Both the position numbers and the translations under genes were made by a program. The notes under the pieces were generated by a model. The model made no database searches and was not told the DNA's origin. It saw only the letters and a program-made list of their open reading frames with translations. Shown here piece after piece: positions 50,641 through 60,508 of a stretch of 64,000 nucleotides of DNA (its first letter is position 1; every line of letters begins with the position of its first letter). The DNA lies in NCBI RefSeq assembly GCF_946848805.1, contig NZ_CAMPFU010000004.1, positions 186,001 through 250,000 on the forward strand, written 5' to 3'. Origin of the DNA: Deinococcus sp. Marseille-Q6407. GTDB lineage: Bacteria > Deinococcota > Deinococci > Deinococcales > Deinococcaceae.

Positions 50641-52225
50641 CTAGGCCTGCTGTGCCTGTTGGGACAGCTGTTCACGCAACTCGCGCTTCAGAATTTTCCC
50701 GGCGGTATTGCGCGGTAATTGTTCGGTGAAATAGATGTTTTTGGGCACCTTGAAGGCGGCCAGCTGCTGCCGGGCATGGTCGCGCAGCTCGTCAGCGGTG
50801 GCCTCGCTGCCCGGCCGCAAGACCACCACTGCCGTCACGGTTTCGATCCAGCGTTCGTGCGGCAGGGCGATTACGGCCACCTCGGACACGTCCGGGTGAG
50901 TATAGAGGGCTTCTTCCACCTCGCGGCCCGCCACCAGCACGCCGCCGGTGTTGATCACGTCTTTGACCCGGTCCACCACGTACAGGTAGCCTTCGGCGTC
51001 CCAGTAGCCCAGGTCGCCGGAGTGGAACCAGCCGCCGGCAAACGCTTCCTCGGTTTCGCCGGGCTTGTCCCAGTAGCCCACCAGCAACTGCGGCGAGCGG
51101 TGCACGATTTCCCCGAGTTCGCCGGGTGCGGTGTCCTGCATGTCGGGGTCCACCACCCGGGTCTGCACATTCAGCACTGGCCGGCCGGCCGAGGCAGGCC
51201 GCTCGCGGTGTTCTTCCGGTGTCAGCACCGTGGCCAGCGGCCCCAGTTCGCTCTGGCCGTAGCAGTTGTAAAAGCCGGCCTGCGGCAGTGCTTCCATGAT
51301 TTCCTGCAGCACCGGCGTGGGCATGATTGAGGCGCCGTAATAGAGCTTTTTCAGGTGGCTGAGGTCCCGGGTGCGGAATTCGGGATGATGCAGCAGGCTG
51401 AGCCATACGGTCGGCGGGGCGAAAAAGGACGTGATGTTCTTGGCTTCCAGCAGCGGCAGGACCACGTCGGGTGCGGGCGCGGTGATCAGGTGGCAGGTCA
51501 CGCCGGCCAGCAGGCCCGGCATCAGAAAGACATGCATCTGTGCGGAGTGATACAGCGGCAGCCCGGCCAGTGTTACATCGCTGCGCGCAAGGTCCAAGTC
51601 GTGCAGGCAGCTGAGATAATGAGCGTGCAGTGCGGCGTGCGTCATCATGGCGCCCTTGGGCAGCGCGGTGGTACCGGAGGTATAGAGCAGCTGCGCGAGG
51701 TCGTCGCCGCCGAGGTCCACCTCCGGCGGGGTGGCCGGCCGCAGCTCATCCTGTGCCCAGGTCAGCACATCGCTCTGGGCGCCGCCGTGAAAGGTGCCCA
51801 GCAGCCGCAGCGGCACCGGCAGCGCTTCTTCCAGGTGCGGCATCAGTGCCGGGGTCGGTCAGGGCGGCGGCGGCGCCGGACTGCTCGGCCAGGTAAGCCA
51901 GCTCGCCGCGCCGCAGGGCGTAGTTGACCGGCACATGCACCAGCCCGGCCAGATTGCAGGCCAGCCATAGCAGCACGTAGCTGTCGCTGTTCTGTCCGAA
52001 AGCCAGCACCCGGTCACCCTTGACCAGTCCAGCTTCCAGCAGCGCCCCGGCCACCCGGCAGGCGCCCCGCTCCAGCTCGGTGTAGGTCCAGCTGCGGTCA
52101 GCGAAAGTCAGGGCCACGGCGTCCGGCTGGCGCCGCACCGCCCGGCGCAGCGCATCGGCCAGGGTGTCGCGCCGGGCCGGGTGCCGGGCGTAGGTTGCCG
52201 CCTCGTTCATTTGAGTGTTGGTCAT
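50641..52225 (-). pseudogene. Long-chain acyl-CoA synthetase-like AMP-ligase with a 1-bp frameshift
   Basis: The N-terminal 126 residues (from ATG 52225, overlapping the SDR stop as ATGA) end in AALTDP. The following frame is restored if one base of a C4 run (plus-strand G4 at 51851-51854) is removed, giving DPALMPHLEEALPVPLRL. The rest has the AMP-binding motif LLYTSGTTALPKGAMM, YGQSE, GWFHSGDLGYWD, DRVKDVINTGG and the acetylation-type Lys in NTAGKILKREL. Intact length would be 527 residues. It may be a real lesion or a homopolymer sequencing error. Confidence 0.85.
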
Positions 52226-52983
52226 CTGGGAGCCATCCGGATGGCTCCGTCGAGCCGGATGGTCTCGCCGTTGAGCATCTGATTTTCAAAGATATGCCGG
52301 ACCAGCGCGGCGTATTCCTCGGCGCGGCCCAGGCGGCTGGGAAAGGGGACCTGCGCCTCCAGCGAGTCCTGAGCTTCCTGCGAAAGCCCGCGCAGCATCG
52401 GCGTCTCGAAGATGCCGGGGGCGATGGTCATCACCCGGATGCCGCTGCGGGAGAGGTCACGGGCCACTGGCAGGGTCATGCCGGCCACCCCGGCCTTGCT
52501 GGCCGAGTACGCCGCCTGCCCGATCTGCCCGTCGAAGGCCGCCACGGACGCGGTGTTCACGATCACGCCCCGCTCGCCGCTTTCGCCGCCCTCGTTCTCC
52601 AGCATGGCCTGCGCGGCCAGCCGGATCACGTTGAAGGTGCCGATCAAGTTGACCCGGATGGTGCGCTCAAACACGTCGAGGGGGTGCGGCCCGCGCTTGC
52701 CGGCGGTGACGATGGCCGGCGCGATGCCGGCGCAGTTGACGGCACCGTGCAGCCCGCCGAAGCGTTCCTGTCCAGCCTGAATGGCGGCCTGCACGTCTTC
52801 TTCGCTGCTCACGTCGGCGCGGTAGAACAGCCCACCAAGTTCCTGAGCCAGCGCTTCGCCTGCCTCGGCGTTCAGGTCCAGCATCAGCGGACGCCCGCCG
52901 GCGGCGGCCACCATCCGGGCAGTGGCAGCGCCCAGCCCGGAAGCGGCGCCTGTAATCAGCACAGTCTTTTTGTTCAGGTCCAT
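52222..52983 (-). CDS. SDR-family 3-hydroxyacyl-CoA dehydrogenase
   Basis: 253 residues: NAD site [12 protein letters not shown], then NCAGIAP, and the Ser-Tyr-Lys triad as S in NTASVAAF and Y/K in YSASKAG. The sequence is like the 17-beta-HSD10 type acting on 3-hydroxyacyl-CoA. It sits between the acyl-CoA dehydrogenase and the ligase. AGGAGG precedes ATG 52983. A separate enoyl-CoA hydratase gene is missing from the operon. Confidence 0.88.
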   Translation of the reverse strand: MDLNKKTVLITGAASGLGAATARMVAAAGGRPLMLDLNAEAGEALAQELGGLFYRADVSSEEDVQAAIQAGQERFGGLHGAVNCAGIAPAIVTAGKRGPHPLDVFERTIRVNLIGTFNVIRLAAQAMLENEGGESGERGVIVNTASVAAFDGQIGQAAYSASKAGVAGMTLPVARDLSRSGIRVMTIAPGIFETPMLRGLSQEAQDSLEAQVPFPSRLGRAEEYAALVRHIFENQMLNGETIRLDGAIRMAPR

Positions 52984-52999
52984 GGTTTTCCTCCTGCGG

Positions 53000-54130
53000 T
53001 TACCGCTGCAATTCGCGGGCGATGACGAGTTTCTGGATTTCGCTGGTGCCTTCGTAAATCTGCAGCACCTTGGCGTCGCGGAACAGCTTCTCGGCCGGGT
53101 ACTCTGCCGAGTAGCCCATGCCGCCGAAAATCTGCACGGTTTCAGTGGCCGCCTGCATGACGCTTTCGGCCGCGAACAGCTTGGCCTGCGAGGCCGCCAG
53201 GGTGTTGCGCCGGCCGTGGTCCACCAGCCAAGCGGCGCGGTAGGTCAGCAGCCGCGCCGCTTCCAGCGTGGTGGACATCTCGGCCAGCTTGGCGGCAATC
53301 AGCTGATGCTGGATGATCGGCTGGCCCATTGTCTGACGGGTCTGGGCGTAGTTCAGGCTTTCTTCCAAGCAGCGGGCATGCACCCCGACGCCGAAAGCCG
53401 CCACCATCGGCCGCGAATGGTCGAACTCGTCCATGGCGATCCGGAACCCGGCGCCTTCTTCGCCGATGCGCTGCGCAGCCGGCACCCGGCATTCGTCGAA
53501 AAACACTTCGCAGGTGGGGGCACAGCGCTGCCCCAGCTTGTCCAGCGGTTCGCCCACTGTCAGGCCGGGGGTACCGCGCTCCACGATAAAAGCGCTCAGG
53601 CCACGGTGCCCGGCTTCCCCGGTCCGGGCGAACACCACGAAAAATGACGCGTGATTGGCGTTGCTGATCCAGATCTTGCTGCCCGACAGCACGTAGTCGT
53701 CGCCCTGACGGACCGCGCGGGTTTGCAGGCCGGCCACGTCGCTGCCAGCGCCCGGTTCCGTGGCGGCGTAGGAGGCCAGTTCGCCGGCCACCAGCCGCGG
53801 CAGCACCCAGGCTTTCTGGTCCTCGCTGCCGTGCCGGATGATGGCCTCGGCCGCCAGCGCGTTGATGCTCAGTGCGGCGCCTACGCCCACGCAGCCGCGG
53901 CAAAGTTCCTCGGTGACCAGGGTCAGGGCCAGGCAGCCTAGGCCGGCACCACCATACTGCTCGGGAACCGTTAGGTTAAGCAGGCCAAGTTCCAGCGCCT
54001 GCCGGTAGATGGCCTGTGGAAAGGCCTTCTGACGGTCAAGTTCGGCCGCCTGGGGAATAATTTCGCGTTGGGTAAAGGTACGGGCCAGCTGTTGCAGCTG
54101 ACGTTCTTCGTCGCTGAGTAGAAAATCCAA
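53000..54130 (-). CDS. Acyl-CoA dehydrogenase
   Basis: 376 residues from TTG 54130, seven bases after GGGAG ([18 protein letters not shown]); an ATG seven codons earlier lacks such a site. Motifs: [14 protein letters not shown], the FAD-binding C-terminal domain QIFGGMGY, and the catalytic Glu in [16 protein letters not shown]. It introduces the 2,3 double bond in acyl-CoA. First gene of the beta-oxidation operon. Confidence 0.93.
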   Translation of the reverse strand: MDFLLSDEERQLQQLARTFTQREIIPQAAELDRQKAFPQAIYRQALELGLLNLTVPEQYGGAGLGCLALTLVTEELCRGCVGVGAALSINALAAEAIIRHGSEDQKAWVLPRLVAGELASYAATEPGAGSDVAGLQTRAVRQGDDYVLSGSKIWISNANHASFFVVFARTGEAGHRGLSAFIVERGTPGLTVGEPLDKLGQRCAPTCEVFFDECRVPAAQRIGEEGAGFRIAMDEFDHSRPMVAAFGVGVHARCLEESLNYAQTRQTMGQPIIQHQLIAAKLAEMSTTLEAARLLTYRAAWLVDHGRRNTLAASQAKLFAAESVMQAATETVQIFGGMGYSAEYPAEKLFRDAKVLQIYEGTSEIQKLVIARELQR

Positions 54131-54507
54131 GACATGTCTCCCGGGCAGCACTGCGCTTCAAGAGGCATGCTGTACAGATTTTTTAGAGTGAACCGAGTAT
54201 AGCCAATCCGTCTCTTTTGTCCAGTGCCCGGCCTGCACGCCTTGCCACTTGACAGGCGGGGCGCCCGGAGGAGCTGCCATTCAGGGCCCAACGCGCCAGG
54301 CTACCGACTCCGCTTCAGGCCTTAGGCAGTTTTTCTGCGTTTGGAACGCTGGTTTCCACTCAAATATTCAAATGTCACGATTTTGTTATTGGCTGTAGGG
54401 TTACATAGCCTGGCAGGCGGGGAGAAATTAAAGACAACGCGGCCGGCTTCTTTACTAAAGAGGCCTGGATTCCTTATTGTTCGGCAATTTCTTGAAAGGA
54501 GCGAAAC
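54131..54507. other. Intergenic, divergent promoter region, no gene
   Basis: 377 bp between the beta-oxidation operon and the roadblock gene. A/T content rises from 54340 onward. AAGGAG lies just before the roadblock ATG. I see no confident -35/-10 pair or operator dyad. Confidence 0.4.
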
Positions 54508-54879
54508 ATGACTTTAAGTAAACAGGAACTTTTGAGTGGAATTATTCGGGATCTGCGTTCGGCTATTCCTGATCTGCGTGGCGCCCTGATCGCCACCACC
54601 GACGGTCTGCCCATCGCGCAGCTGTTTACCGACAACACCGACGGCAACCGCGTGGCCGCCATGGCGGCGACCGCCCTGGGTCTGGGTAAGCGCATCAACG
54701 ACACCCTGGGCACCGGTGACCTCAGCGAAATGAGCGTGGCGGGTCTGGACGGCCAGGTATACATCTACGCCGCCGGCCGCAAAGGCGTGCTGGCCGTGGT
54801 GGCTCCCAGCGGCATGAATGTCGGTCTGCTGAACATGGAAGCCCGTGACGCTGCCAGCCGCGTCACCCAGGTTCTCTAA
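54508..54879 (+). CDS. Roadblock/LC7-domain protein
   Basis: 123 residues: one roadblock fold (LSGIIRDLRSAIPDLRGALIATTDGLPIAQLF...VYIYAAGRKGVLAVVAP). Bacterial homologues (MglB-like) act as dimers on small GTPases or as signalling scaffolds. It is followed after two bases by the protoglobin gene, so the two are almost surely co-translated. No small GTPase gene is nearby. Confidence 0.88.
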   Translation: MTLSKQELLSGIIRDLRSAIPDLRGALIATTDGLPIAQLFTDNTDGNRVAAMAATALGLGKRINDTLGTGDLSEMSVAGLDGQVYIYAAGRKGVLAVVAPSGMNVGLLNMEARDAASRVTQVL

Positions 54880-54881
54880 CG

Positions 54882-55433
54882 ATGACAGGTGAACGCAAAA
54901 GCTGGGAAATCAAGGACACGGCGGTGGCCGCCGAGCTGATTGACCTGATGAACCTCACTGAGCAGGACCGGCGGGTGCTGCAGGCTTTGCAGGGCGCCGC
55001 CGAGCATGAAGCGGTCCAACTGGCCGATGACTTTTATGCCCGGGCCCAGAGCCATGAACCGACCAGCCAGTACTTTGAAGGCGTGGATGTCGATCATCTG
55101 CACCGTACCTTGCAGGACTGGTTCAGGGGGCTGTTTGCAGGACAGTACGACGCTGCCTATGCCCAGAAGCGCATGCGAATCGGTGAAATCCACGTCAAGA
55201 TTGGGCTGCCGGTGCGTTACCCGCTGGCCATGCTGGATCTGATTCAGAAGCACGGTGAAGTGGTGGCCAGCAGCAGTGATGAGACGCAGCAGGCGCTGGA
55301 CGCCTTCCGCAAGATTCTGGCGCTGGACATCGCCGTGTTCAATCAGGCTTACGAGGACAATCAGCTCAAACACCTCGGTGAACTGATGGGCAGCGAGCGC
55401 CTGGCCCGCCGTCTGCTGCAGGGCGAAGTGTAA
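54882..55433 (+). CDS. Stand-alone protoglobin-domain heme protein
   Basis: 183 residues forming a single globin-sensor domain with no effector domain. The segment RMRIGEIHVKIGLPVRYPLAMLDLI is the globin-coupled-sensor signature containing the proximal His. It should bind heme and O2, CO or NO. The pairing with the roadblock protein suggests a two-protein gas-sensing unit, which is an inference. Confidence 0.85.
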   Translation: MTGERKSWEIKDTAVAAELIDLMNLTEQDRRVLQALQGAAEHEAVQLADDFYARAQSHEPTSQYFEGVDVDHLHRTLQDWFRGLFAGQYDAAYAQKRMRIGEIHVKIGLPVRYPLAMLDLIQKHGEVVASSSDETQQALDAFRKILALDIAVFNQAYEDNQLKHLGELMGSERLARRLLQGEV

Positions 55434-55473
55434 ACTGCTGACCCTCCGCTGCTCTCTGACGCCCCGAAACCTG

Positions 55474-55500
55474 CGCCGCCCTACACTTACCAGGGCGGCG
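55474..55500. terminator. Bidirectional terminator after the protoglobin gene
   Basis: CGCCGCCCT (55474-55482) and AGGGCGGCG (55492-55500) pair perfectly around a 9-nt loop. The structure overlaps the last codons and stop of the convergent membrane-protein gene. Confidence 0.7.
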
Positions 55501-55819
55501 TCTGTATTACAAATCCGTAAAAGAGCCCGGCCAGGCCGAAGGCGAAGGCCAACGAAGTCAGAACAGTAAAGCTGGTCCAGGGCCGGCCCAGTGCGCCGTG
55601 AACGACCAAAACCACCAACGTAAAGCCGGCCAGCCAGGGCGAGAAGCCAGCTGTGTCCCTGAACAACCAGGCGGCTCCGATCACCAGGCCGAACATCACG
55701 GCCAGGCCAGAGATACCCAGCCAGAGGGCGGCCCGCTGACCTTTGGCCTGAACTCGCTGCACCTGCTCTGCCTTTTGCGGCTGCTCTTCTTCTGAACTCG
55801 TCCTACCCATATACTTCAC
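55487..55819 (-). CDS. Small membrane protein, unknown
   Basis: 110 residues from GTG 55819, or 107 from ATG 55810. A charged N-terminal 30 residues (SSEEEQPQKAEQVQRVQAKGQ) is followed by three hydrophobic segments (ALWLGISGLAVMFGLVIGAAWL, PWLAGFTLVVLVVHGALG, FTVLTSLAFAFGLAGLFYGF). No named family recognised. Confidence 0.6.
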   Translation of the reverse strand: MKYMGRTSSEEEQPQKAEQVQRVQAKGQRAALWLGISGLAVMFGLVIGAAWLFRDTAGFSPWLAGFTLVVLVVHGALGRPWTSFTVLTSLAFAFGLAGLFYGFVIQTPPW

Positions 55820-55849
55820 TCTAACCTGTAGGCCCGGCCCGCCGGCGCT

Positions 55850-56535
55850 TTAGCGGGCCAGAGTGGCCGGGGTGCTGCGCTGGGTCAGGACCACCACATC
55901 GAACGCTTCGGGAAACACCACGAAGTTGTAGCCTAGGCCGCCCGGCTGCGCCGTGTTCCCGATGCTCCGCAGGGGCTGTGGCCGGCTGAAATAGTCCTGC
56001 AGCACCGGGAAACGCGGCAGTTCGGCCATCTTCAGGAACATGGCCGGCTGGCGGTAAGTCATCAGGGCTTCGGGGGCATCCGGCCAGGCGTCCGACAGCC
56101 CAACTGCCTGCATGCCTTTGTCCGGCTCCGTAACGGAGATGGCCAGCGCCGAGCCCTCAGCGAAAGTCATGCCGACGGTGCGGTAGCGGTTTCCCAGGGC
56201 TTGATGCAGGAAGCGGCCCATGTCGTAATCGCCGTATTCAACCTGTTCAGGGGCTTTGGCGACATGGGTGTTATGCGCCCACAGCATCATCTTGTCCTGC
56301 GGGTGACGCTGCAACTCTGCCAGCACGTTCCGCGACATCAATTCATCCCGGCTGACCACGCCGGCCGCCTGCTGCACGCCCTGCTGCACATTCAGGGCCA
56401 GTAGCCGGAGTTCTGCCGCGTGCGGGGCAGTGCTGGGCAGAGCTTCAGCACGGTCTAGCAGAGTCTGGGCCTGGGCCAGATAACGTTCCTGGGCGCCTTT
56501 TTCTTTGATCAGGTCCTGCAGGGCGTAGCCTTCTA
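55850..56535 (-). pseudogene. Erythromycin esterase family protein, 3-prime part, cut by IS-A4
   Basis: About 228 C-terminal codons remain, reading EGYALQDLIKEKGAQERYLAQAQTLLD from the IS edge, then SRDELMSRNVLAEL, KMMLWAHNTHVAK, MGRFLHQALGNRYRTVGMTF and GYNFVVFPEAFDVVVLTQRSTPA. The His in AHNTHV is typical of the family. The N-terminal half with the first catalytic residues is not found beyond IS-A4, so it was deleted rather than only interrupted. Confidence 0.85.
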
Positions 56536-57686
56536 CTCATAAGTTGCACCTTGCATAGCTGAGCGAATAGCCGTGCTGGTGGAGGAATTCTTGCTCTTTT
56601 TGAATTTGGCTCAGCAGGTGGTTCAGCCTGACTTCGGGGAAGAGGGTATGTAGGGCCAAGCGGGCTGCCTCTTTCAGGGTCATGTCCTCAGAGCGGTACA
56701 GCATGGTTAGGGTGAAGGCCAGGAAGACCATCAAAATCCAGCGGTCCAGACCCCTGGCAGTTCGCAGCGCGAACTGCGCCAACCCAAACTGATGCTTCCC
56801 TTCTTTGAAAAACGACTCCAGTGCCCAGCGCCGTTTTCCTTCGGCCAGGATGTCATCCCCCTCTAACAGCTCAGACGACACCGCGAAGAATTCGCGGTCC
56901 CCACGGTCCATCCTCCCCAGAGACAGCGTTTCCAGAGGCCAGTTGGCGAGGTTGACATACCCTCCGTGCGGACAATCCGCCACTGTCACCCGCCCAGGAT
57001 GATCCGTGCGTCGGTTGCTCCGCACACCCACCACGAACTCGAAACCGAGGCGCTGCACGCCTTCCAGAAAGACAGCGGCTTCAAAGCCGCTGTCCGCTAG
57101 GACACGTACCCGGAAACGTTTCTTGATGAAGTCCGGCACCTCTTCCAGTAGGTCGAGCGCCAGAGTGACGGGAGTGCTGGTGTGCTTGCCCTGGTAGATC
57201 CGGTAGGAAATGGGGAACTGAAGTTCCCCATACTCGGCAAACAGGACGACCAGGTGGATGCCATGTCTACCGTTGTACACACTGACAAAGGGCAACTGAG
57301 TTCCCACCTTTTCCACCCTGGTCAGATCCACGCTGAGCCGCATTCGAGGTCTACGTTTGTGACGAGCTGTATCCAGCAGGATGCGCCACTGGAAGTCCTG
57401 CGTCTCATCCCAGCAGCGGTCTGAATCCCAGTCGTAGATGTTGAAGAAACGGCTGAGTGCACTGGGATTGACTCCCTCAGCCTGGCTGAAGTTGGTCTTC
57501 TGACCTGGACTGTGGAAGAGGTGCAGCGAAGCTTGCAAGCTTCGCTGCTGATACAGCGTCTCTGGAATATCCAGAACCTGCTGTGAGAGAATATGGGCGC
57601 GCTCCCCTGAAACCTGTTTGTACACACTTCCAGAATTTCAGCTCTGGGAGCGCTTTTTGTCCGCCTATTCAGGTGCAAGTTCTGAG
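56536..57686 (-). mobile_element. IS-A copy 4, complete (1151 bp)
   Basis: Ends CTCATAAGTTGCACCT (56536) and AGGTGCAAGTTCTGAG (ending 57686). The transposase (57625 down to 56537, 362 codons, [16 protein letters not shown] to SYARCNL) is whole with D, D, E in [18 protein letters not shown] and [12 protein letters not shown]. Flanks TTCTA and TCGTA do not match, in line with loss of the esterase 5-prime half next to it. Confidence 0.92.
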
Positions 57687-57825
57687 TCGTACCATCCCGG
57701 CGCATCTGAGCTGGACTCAAAGCTTGCGCCATACTCCTTCAGAGTAAGGGCTGGGCGAAAAGTGCTTCATGATGGCTCCCTCTGATGCCATCAGCCTTCC
57801 AAAACAAACGTGCATGATAGAGAGC

Positions 57826-58737
57826 ATGACTTCGTCCACCAATTTTCATGCCACAGGACGGGACTGGTTGGCTGCAGCACGCCCGTACACCTGGCCCAAC
57901 GCTTTTGCGCCAGTGATTGTCGGCACAGGAGCAGCGGCCTGGCAGCACGGAGCCGATCCTGGCCGCGCTTTTCTGGCACTGCTGGTGGCCTGGGCCCTGA
58001 TTGTCGGCGTAAACTTTGCCAACGACTACTCGGACGGCATCCGTGGTACCGATCAGGACCGAACTGGCCCTACCCGCATCACGGCACAGGGCCTCGCCCG
58101 GCCTGGGGACGTTAAGCGTGCCGCATTCCTGGCTTTCGGTTTTGCCGGTCTGGCAGGAATCCTGCTCTCGTTGTGGTCGGCGTGGTGGCTGATTGCGGTG
58201 GGGGCGCTGTGCATTCTGGCCGCATGGTTTTATACGGGAGGCAAAAATCCTTACGGGTACCGTGGTTTGGGTGAAGTCGCTGTGTTCATTTTCTTTGGCT
58301 TGGTCGCTGTACTGGGCACTGAATATACCCAGGCCCGCGCTGTCTCCTGGGTCGGTTTGGCGGGCGCTGTGGGCATTGGTGCCATCTCGGCGTCAGTGAA
58401 TCTGGCAAACAACATCCGTGACATTCCCTCCGACCGCGCCGCAGAGAAAATCACTCTGGCAGTCCGCTTGGGAGATTCAGCGGCGCGGCGGCTCTTTGCC
58501 GGATTGGCCCTGGTTCCCTTCGCAATGACAGTGGCTCTAGCTCAAGTCTCCCTGTCGGCACTGGCAGGCCTGCTGGCCCTGCCTCTGGCCTTGCAGGGGA
58601 TCCGCATCGTCCTGGGGGGCGCACAGGGCCCAGCGCTTATTCCGGTTCTGGGGCTGAATGGCCGGGCCATGCTGGTCTGGGCTGTACTCACCGCCATAGC
58701 ACTTTTTTATGGGGCGGGTCACCTACACGCGCTATAA
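57826..58737 (+). CDS. menA: 1,4-dihydroxy-2-naphthoate polyprenyltransferase MenA
   Basis: 303 residues from ATG 57826, with about eight helices. UbiA-superfamily Asp motifs are clear: NFANDYSDGIRGTDQDRTGP and NNIRDIPSDRAAEKITLAVRLG. It adds the isoprenoid tail in menaquinone synthesis at the inner membrane. No other men genes are close. It lies directly after IS-A4, and its upstream region (57687-57825) is partly foreign sequence. Confidence 0.92.
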   Translation: MTSSTNFHATGRDWLAAARPYTWPNAFAPVIVGTGAAAWQHGADPGRAFLALLVAWALIVGVNFANDYSDGIRGTDQDRTGPTRITAQGLARPGDVKRAAFLAFGFAGLAGILLSLWSAWWLIAVGALCILAAWFYTGGKNPYGYRGLGEVAVFIFFGLVAVLGTEYTQARAVSWVGLAGAVGIGAISASVNLANNIRDIPSDRAAEKITLAVRLGDSAARRLFAGLALVPFAMTVALAQVSLSALAGLLALPLALQGIRIVLGGAQGPALIPVLGLNGRAMLVWAVLTAIALFYGAGHLHAL

Positions 58738-58830
58738 AAAATGCAGCCGGGCTGGCCGGGCCTTTGCGCGCTGATCTGGAGATGACCAGCACCTCTCCCC
58801 TGCCAGCCGCTCCCCAGGGAATTCCGAAGG

Positions 58831-59350
58831 CTATTTCTGCCCTTCATGCCGCCGAAGCCAGTCTGTCAGGTCATTGATGGGCTGCTGTTCTCTAAGGGCC
58901 AGGTCACCCCGGATAATGTCGGGCGCTTTGCCCAAGCTGTAGCCTGGGCACGGGTACAAACTGAAGGTATGATTCGTGTTCCCTGCTTTGCTGAGGCCGC
59001 TGTTCAGTTGCCGGGCGCGCTGGTGTTCACACCCGGTTGCCGCTGGGCTACCTGCAGCACCGTGCGTGCATCGGCCAGCAGGTCCTACATGCTCGGAGTG
59101 CTCTAGCCGGCAAAAGCCTACTGCGCAGTGGTCGGATTGAAATTCTGTGCCGCGTAGCGCTTGTCGTACCGCATTACCGGCAAAGCCCTCCTGAGCCAGC
59201 GAGCACGACAGTTTGTCGAACGAACCCTGCACCACGCCGCCCGGCGTGACATAGCTGCCGTTGCAGTCTTCAGGCCCGGTGCCCTGAATCAGCAGAACTA
59301 GCGGGGAATTTGAAAGTGGGACGATACCTTCTCGTTTTTGTAGCCTGGTA
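58831..59350 (-). pseudogene. Alpha/beta-hydrolase remnant with several frameshifts
   Basis: Reading the minus strand in pieces gives PLVLLIQGTGPEDCNGSYVTPGG, FDKLSCSLAQEGFAVMRYDKRYAAQNFNPTT, then LLADARTVLQVAQRQPG and finally APDIIRGDLALREQQPINDLTDWLRRHEGQK ending at 58831. These are parts of a serine-hydrolase of the dienelactone/S33 type with the GxSxG region missing. At least two frame changes and internal stops separate them. Confidence 0.65.
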
Positions 59351-59425
59351 GATCCCTCTTCACCACTTAGGCCAAGCTGGCAGACTGAGCAACAAAACGG
59401 CCCAGTTGTAAATGGCCAGCCTTAG

Positions 59426-59439
59426 GGATACCGGTATCC
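59426..59439. repeat. Palindromic site downstream of parB (parS candidate)
   Basis: GGATACCGGTATCC is a perfect 14-bp palindrome, 155 bp past the parB stop. The same core occurs in an extended 20-bp palindrome before parA. Bracketing of parAB by the two copies suggests centromere-like or operator sites. Confidence 0.6.
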
Positions 59440-59593
59440 ATAGTTTCAAAACCATCGGCAGTGCCCAGCCCTGGCGCTCTTATTCTGACTGCTGTTGCCC
59501 ACTTTGGAAACTGCCTTCCTACAAGCTCTCCTCGCTTTGTAGATGGCCCGCCTTGCAGGAACCGACCGCCCGGGCGGATCTCCCCTTGCCCGC

Positions 59594-60508
59594 TTACTCT
59601 TCCAGCAGCTTCGCCAGTTCATCCAGAAGCCGCTGGGCTTTCTGACGTTTGCGCTTGTCCAGAGTCCCCAGCCGCTTCGCCGTGAATTTGCGGCTGACCT
59701 GTCTCATCTGCTGGTCCCAGCTGTTTGTTGTCGTCTCCTGCTGTTGGGCGCTGTTCCCCGCTTGCCGGGACTCCTGGAGTGCTTGCTGCACCTGCCTGCG
59801 GCTCCACTCGCCAGAGACAATTAGGGGCAGCCACTGCCGCTGCTGCTCTGGCGTCGCAGACCGGATGGCCAGCACCGCCGAGTAAGGGGCCCCCTGTTCA
59901 ATGGCAGCTACCAGATGGTCAGGCAACCTCAGCAAAGAAAGATAATTCCGCCGGTAGCTGAGGTAAGTCAGGTCCTTATCCACGAATTTCAGTACTTCGC
60001 CGAGCACCCGCACTGTCTCCTCAGCAGGGGCCGCGCCTCTCAGTTCTGACTGGACCTCCTCTGCAGGACGTTCCAGCTGCAGGGCCGTCAGTTCCAGAAC
60101 GGCGCGGGCCACTTCGTAAGCGTTGAGATCCTCGCGCTGCAAGTTCTCGCGCAGGCCATGCGTCCGTGCTTCCAAATCCGTCATCTCGCGGATCACTGCT
60201 GGAATGGTCACCTGCTGTGCCTGCCTGGATGCCCGCAGGCGCCGTTCTCCGGCCACCAGCTGATAACGGCCATTCTCAAGGGGCCGCACCAGCACCGGCT
60301 GCAGCACGCCGTTCTCTGCAATGTCTCTGGCCAGCTCTTCTATCTGCTGAAAGTCCCTGCGGGCCTGAAAAGGGGAGATTTCCAGGTCGTCAAGGTGGAG
60401 GTACTCCACCGGCACATGGCGTTCCTCGGCAGCGCGAATGCCGCTCTGGGCTTTGCTGGCACGGGCCATGGCCGCCTGCAACGCGGGCGTGCTGGGTTTT
60501 TTACTCAT
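59594..60508 (-). CDS. parB: Chromosome/plasmid partition protein ParB
   Basis: 304 residues. N-terminal nuclease-like domain (LHLDDLEISPFQARRDF, ELARDIAENGVLQPVLVRPL, YQLVAGERRLRASR, HGLRENLQREDLNAYEVARAV), then a helix-turn-helix region (DLTYLSYRRNYLSLLRLPD) and a basic C-terminal part. ATG 60508 overlaps the parA stop (ATGA). It binds parS sites and loads the partition complex. Confidence 0.94.
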   Translation of the reverse strand: MSKKPSTPALQAAMARASKAQSGIRAAEERHVPVEYLHLDDLEISPFQARRDFQQIEELARDIAENGVLQPVLVRPLENGRYQLVAGERRLRASRQAQQVTIPAVIREMTDLEARTHGLRENLQREDLNAYEVARAVLELTALQLERPAEEVQSELRGAAPAEETVRVLGEVLKFVDKDLTYLSYRRNYLSLLRLPDHLVAAIEQGAPYSAVLAIRSATPEQQRQWLPLIVSGEWSRRQVQQALQESRQAGNSAQQQETTTNSWDQQMRQVSRKFTAKRLGTLDKRKRQKAQRLLDELAKLLEE

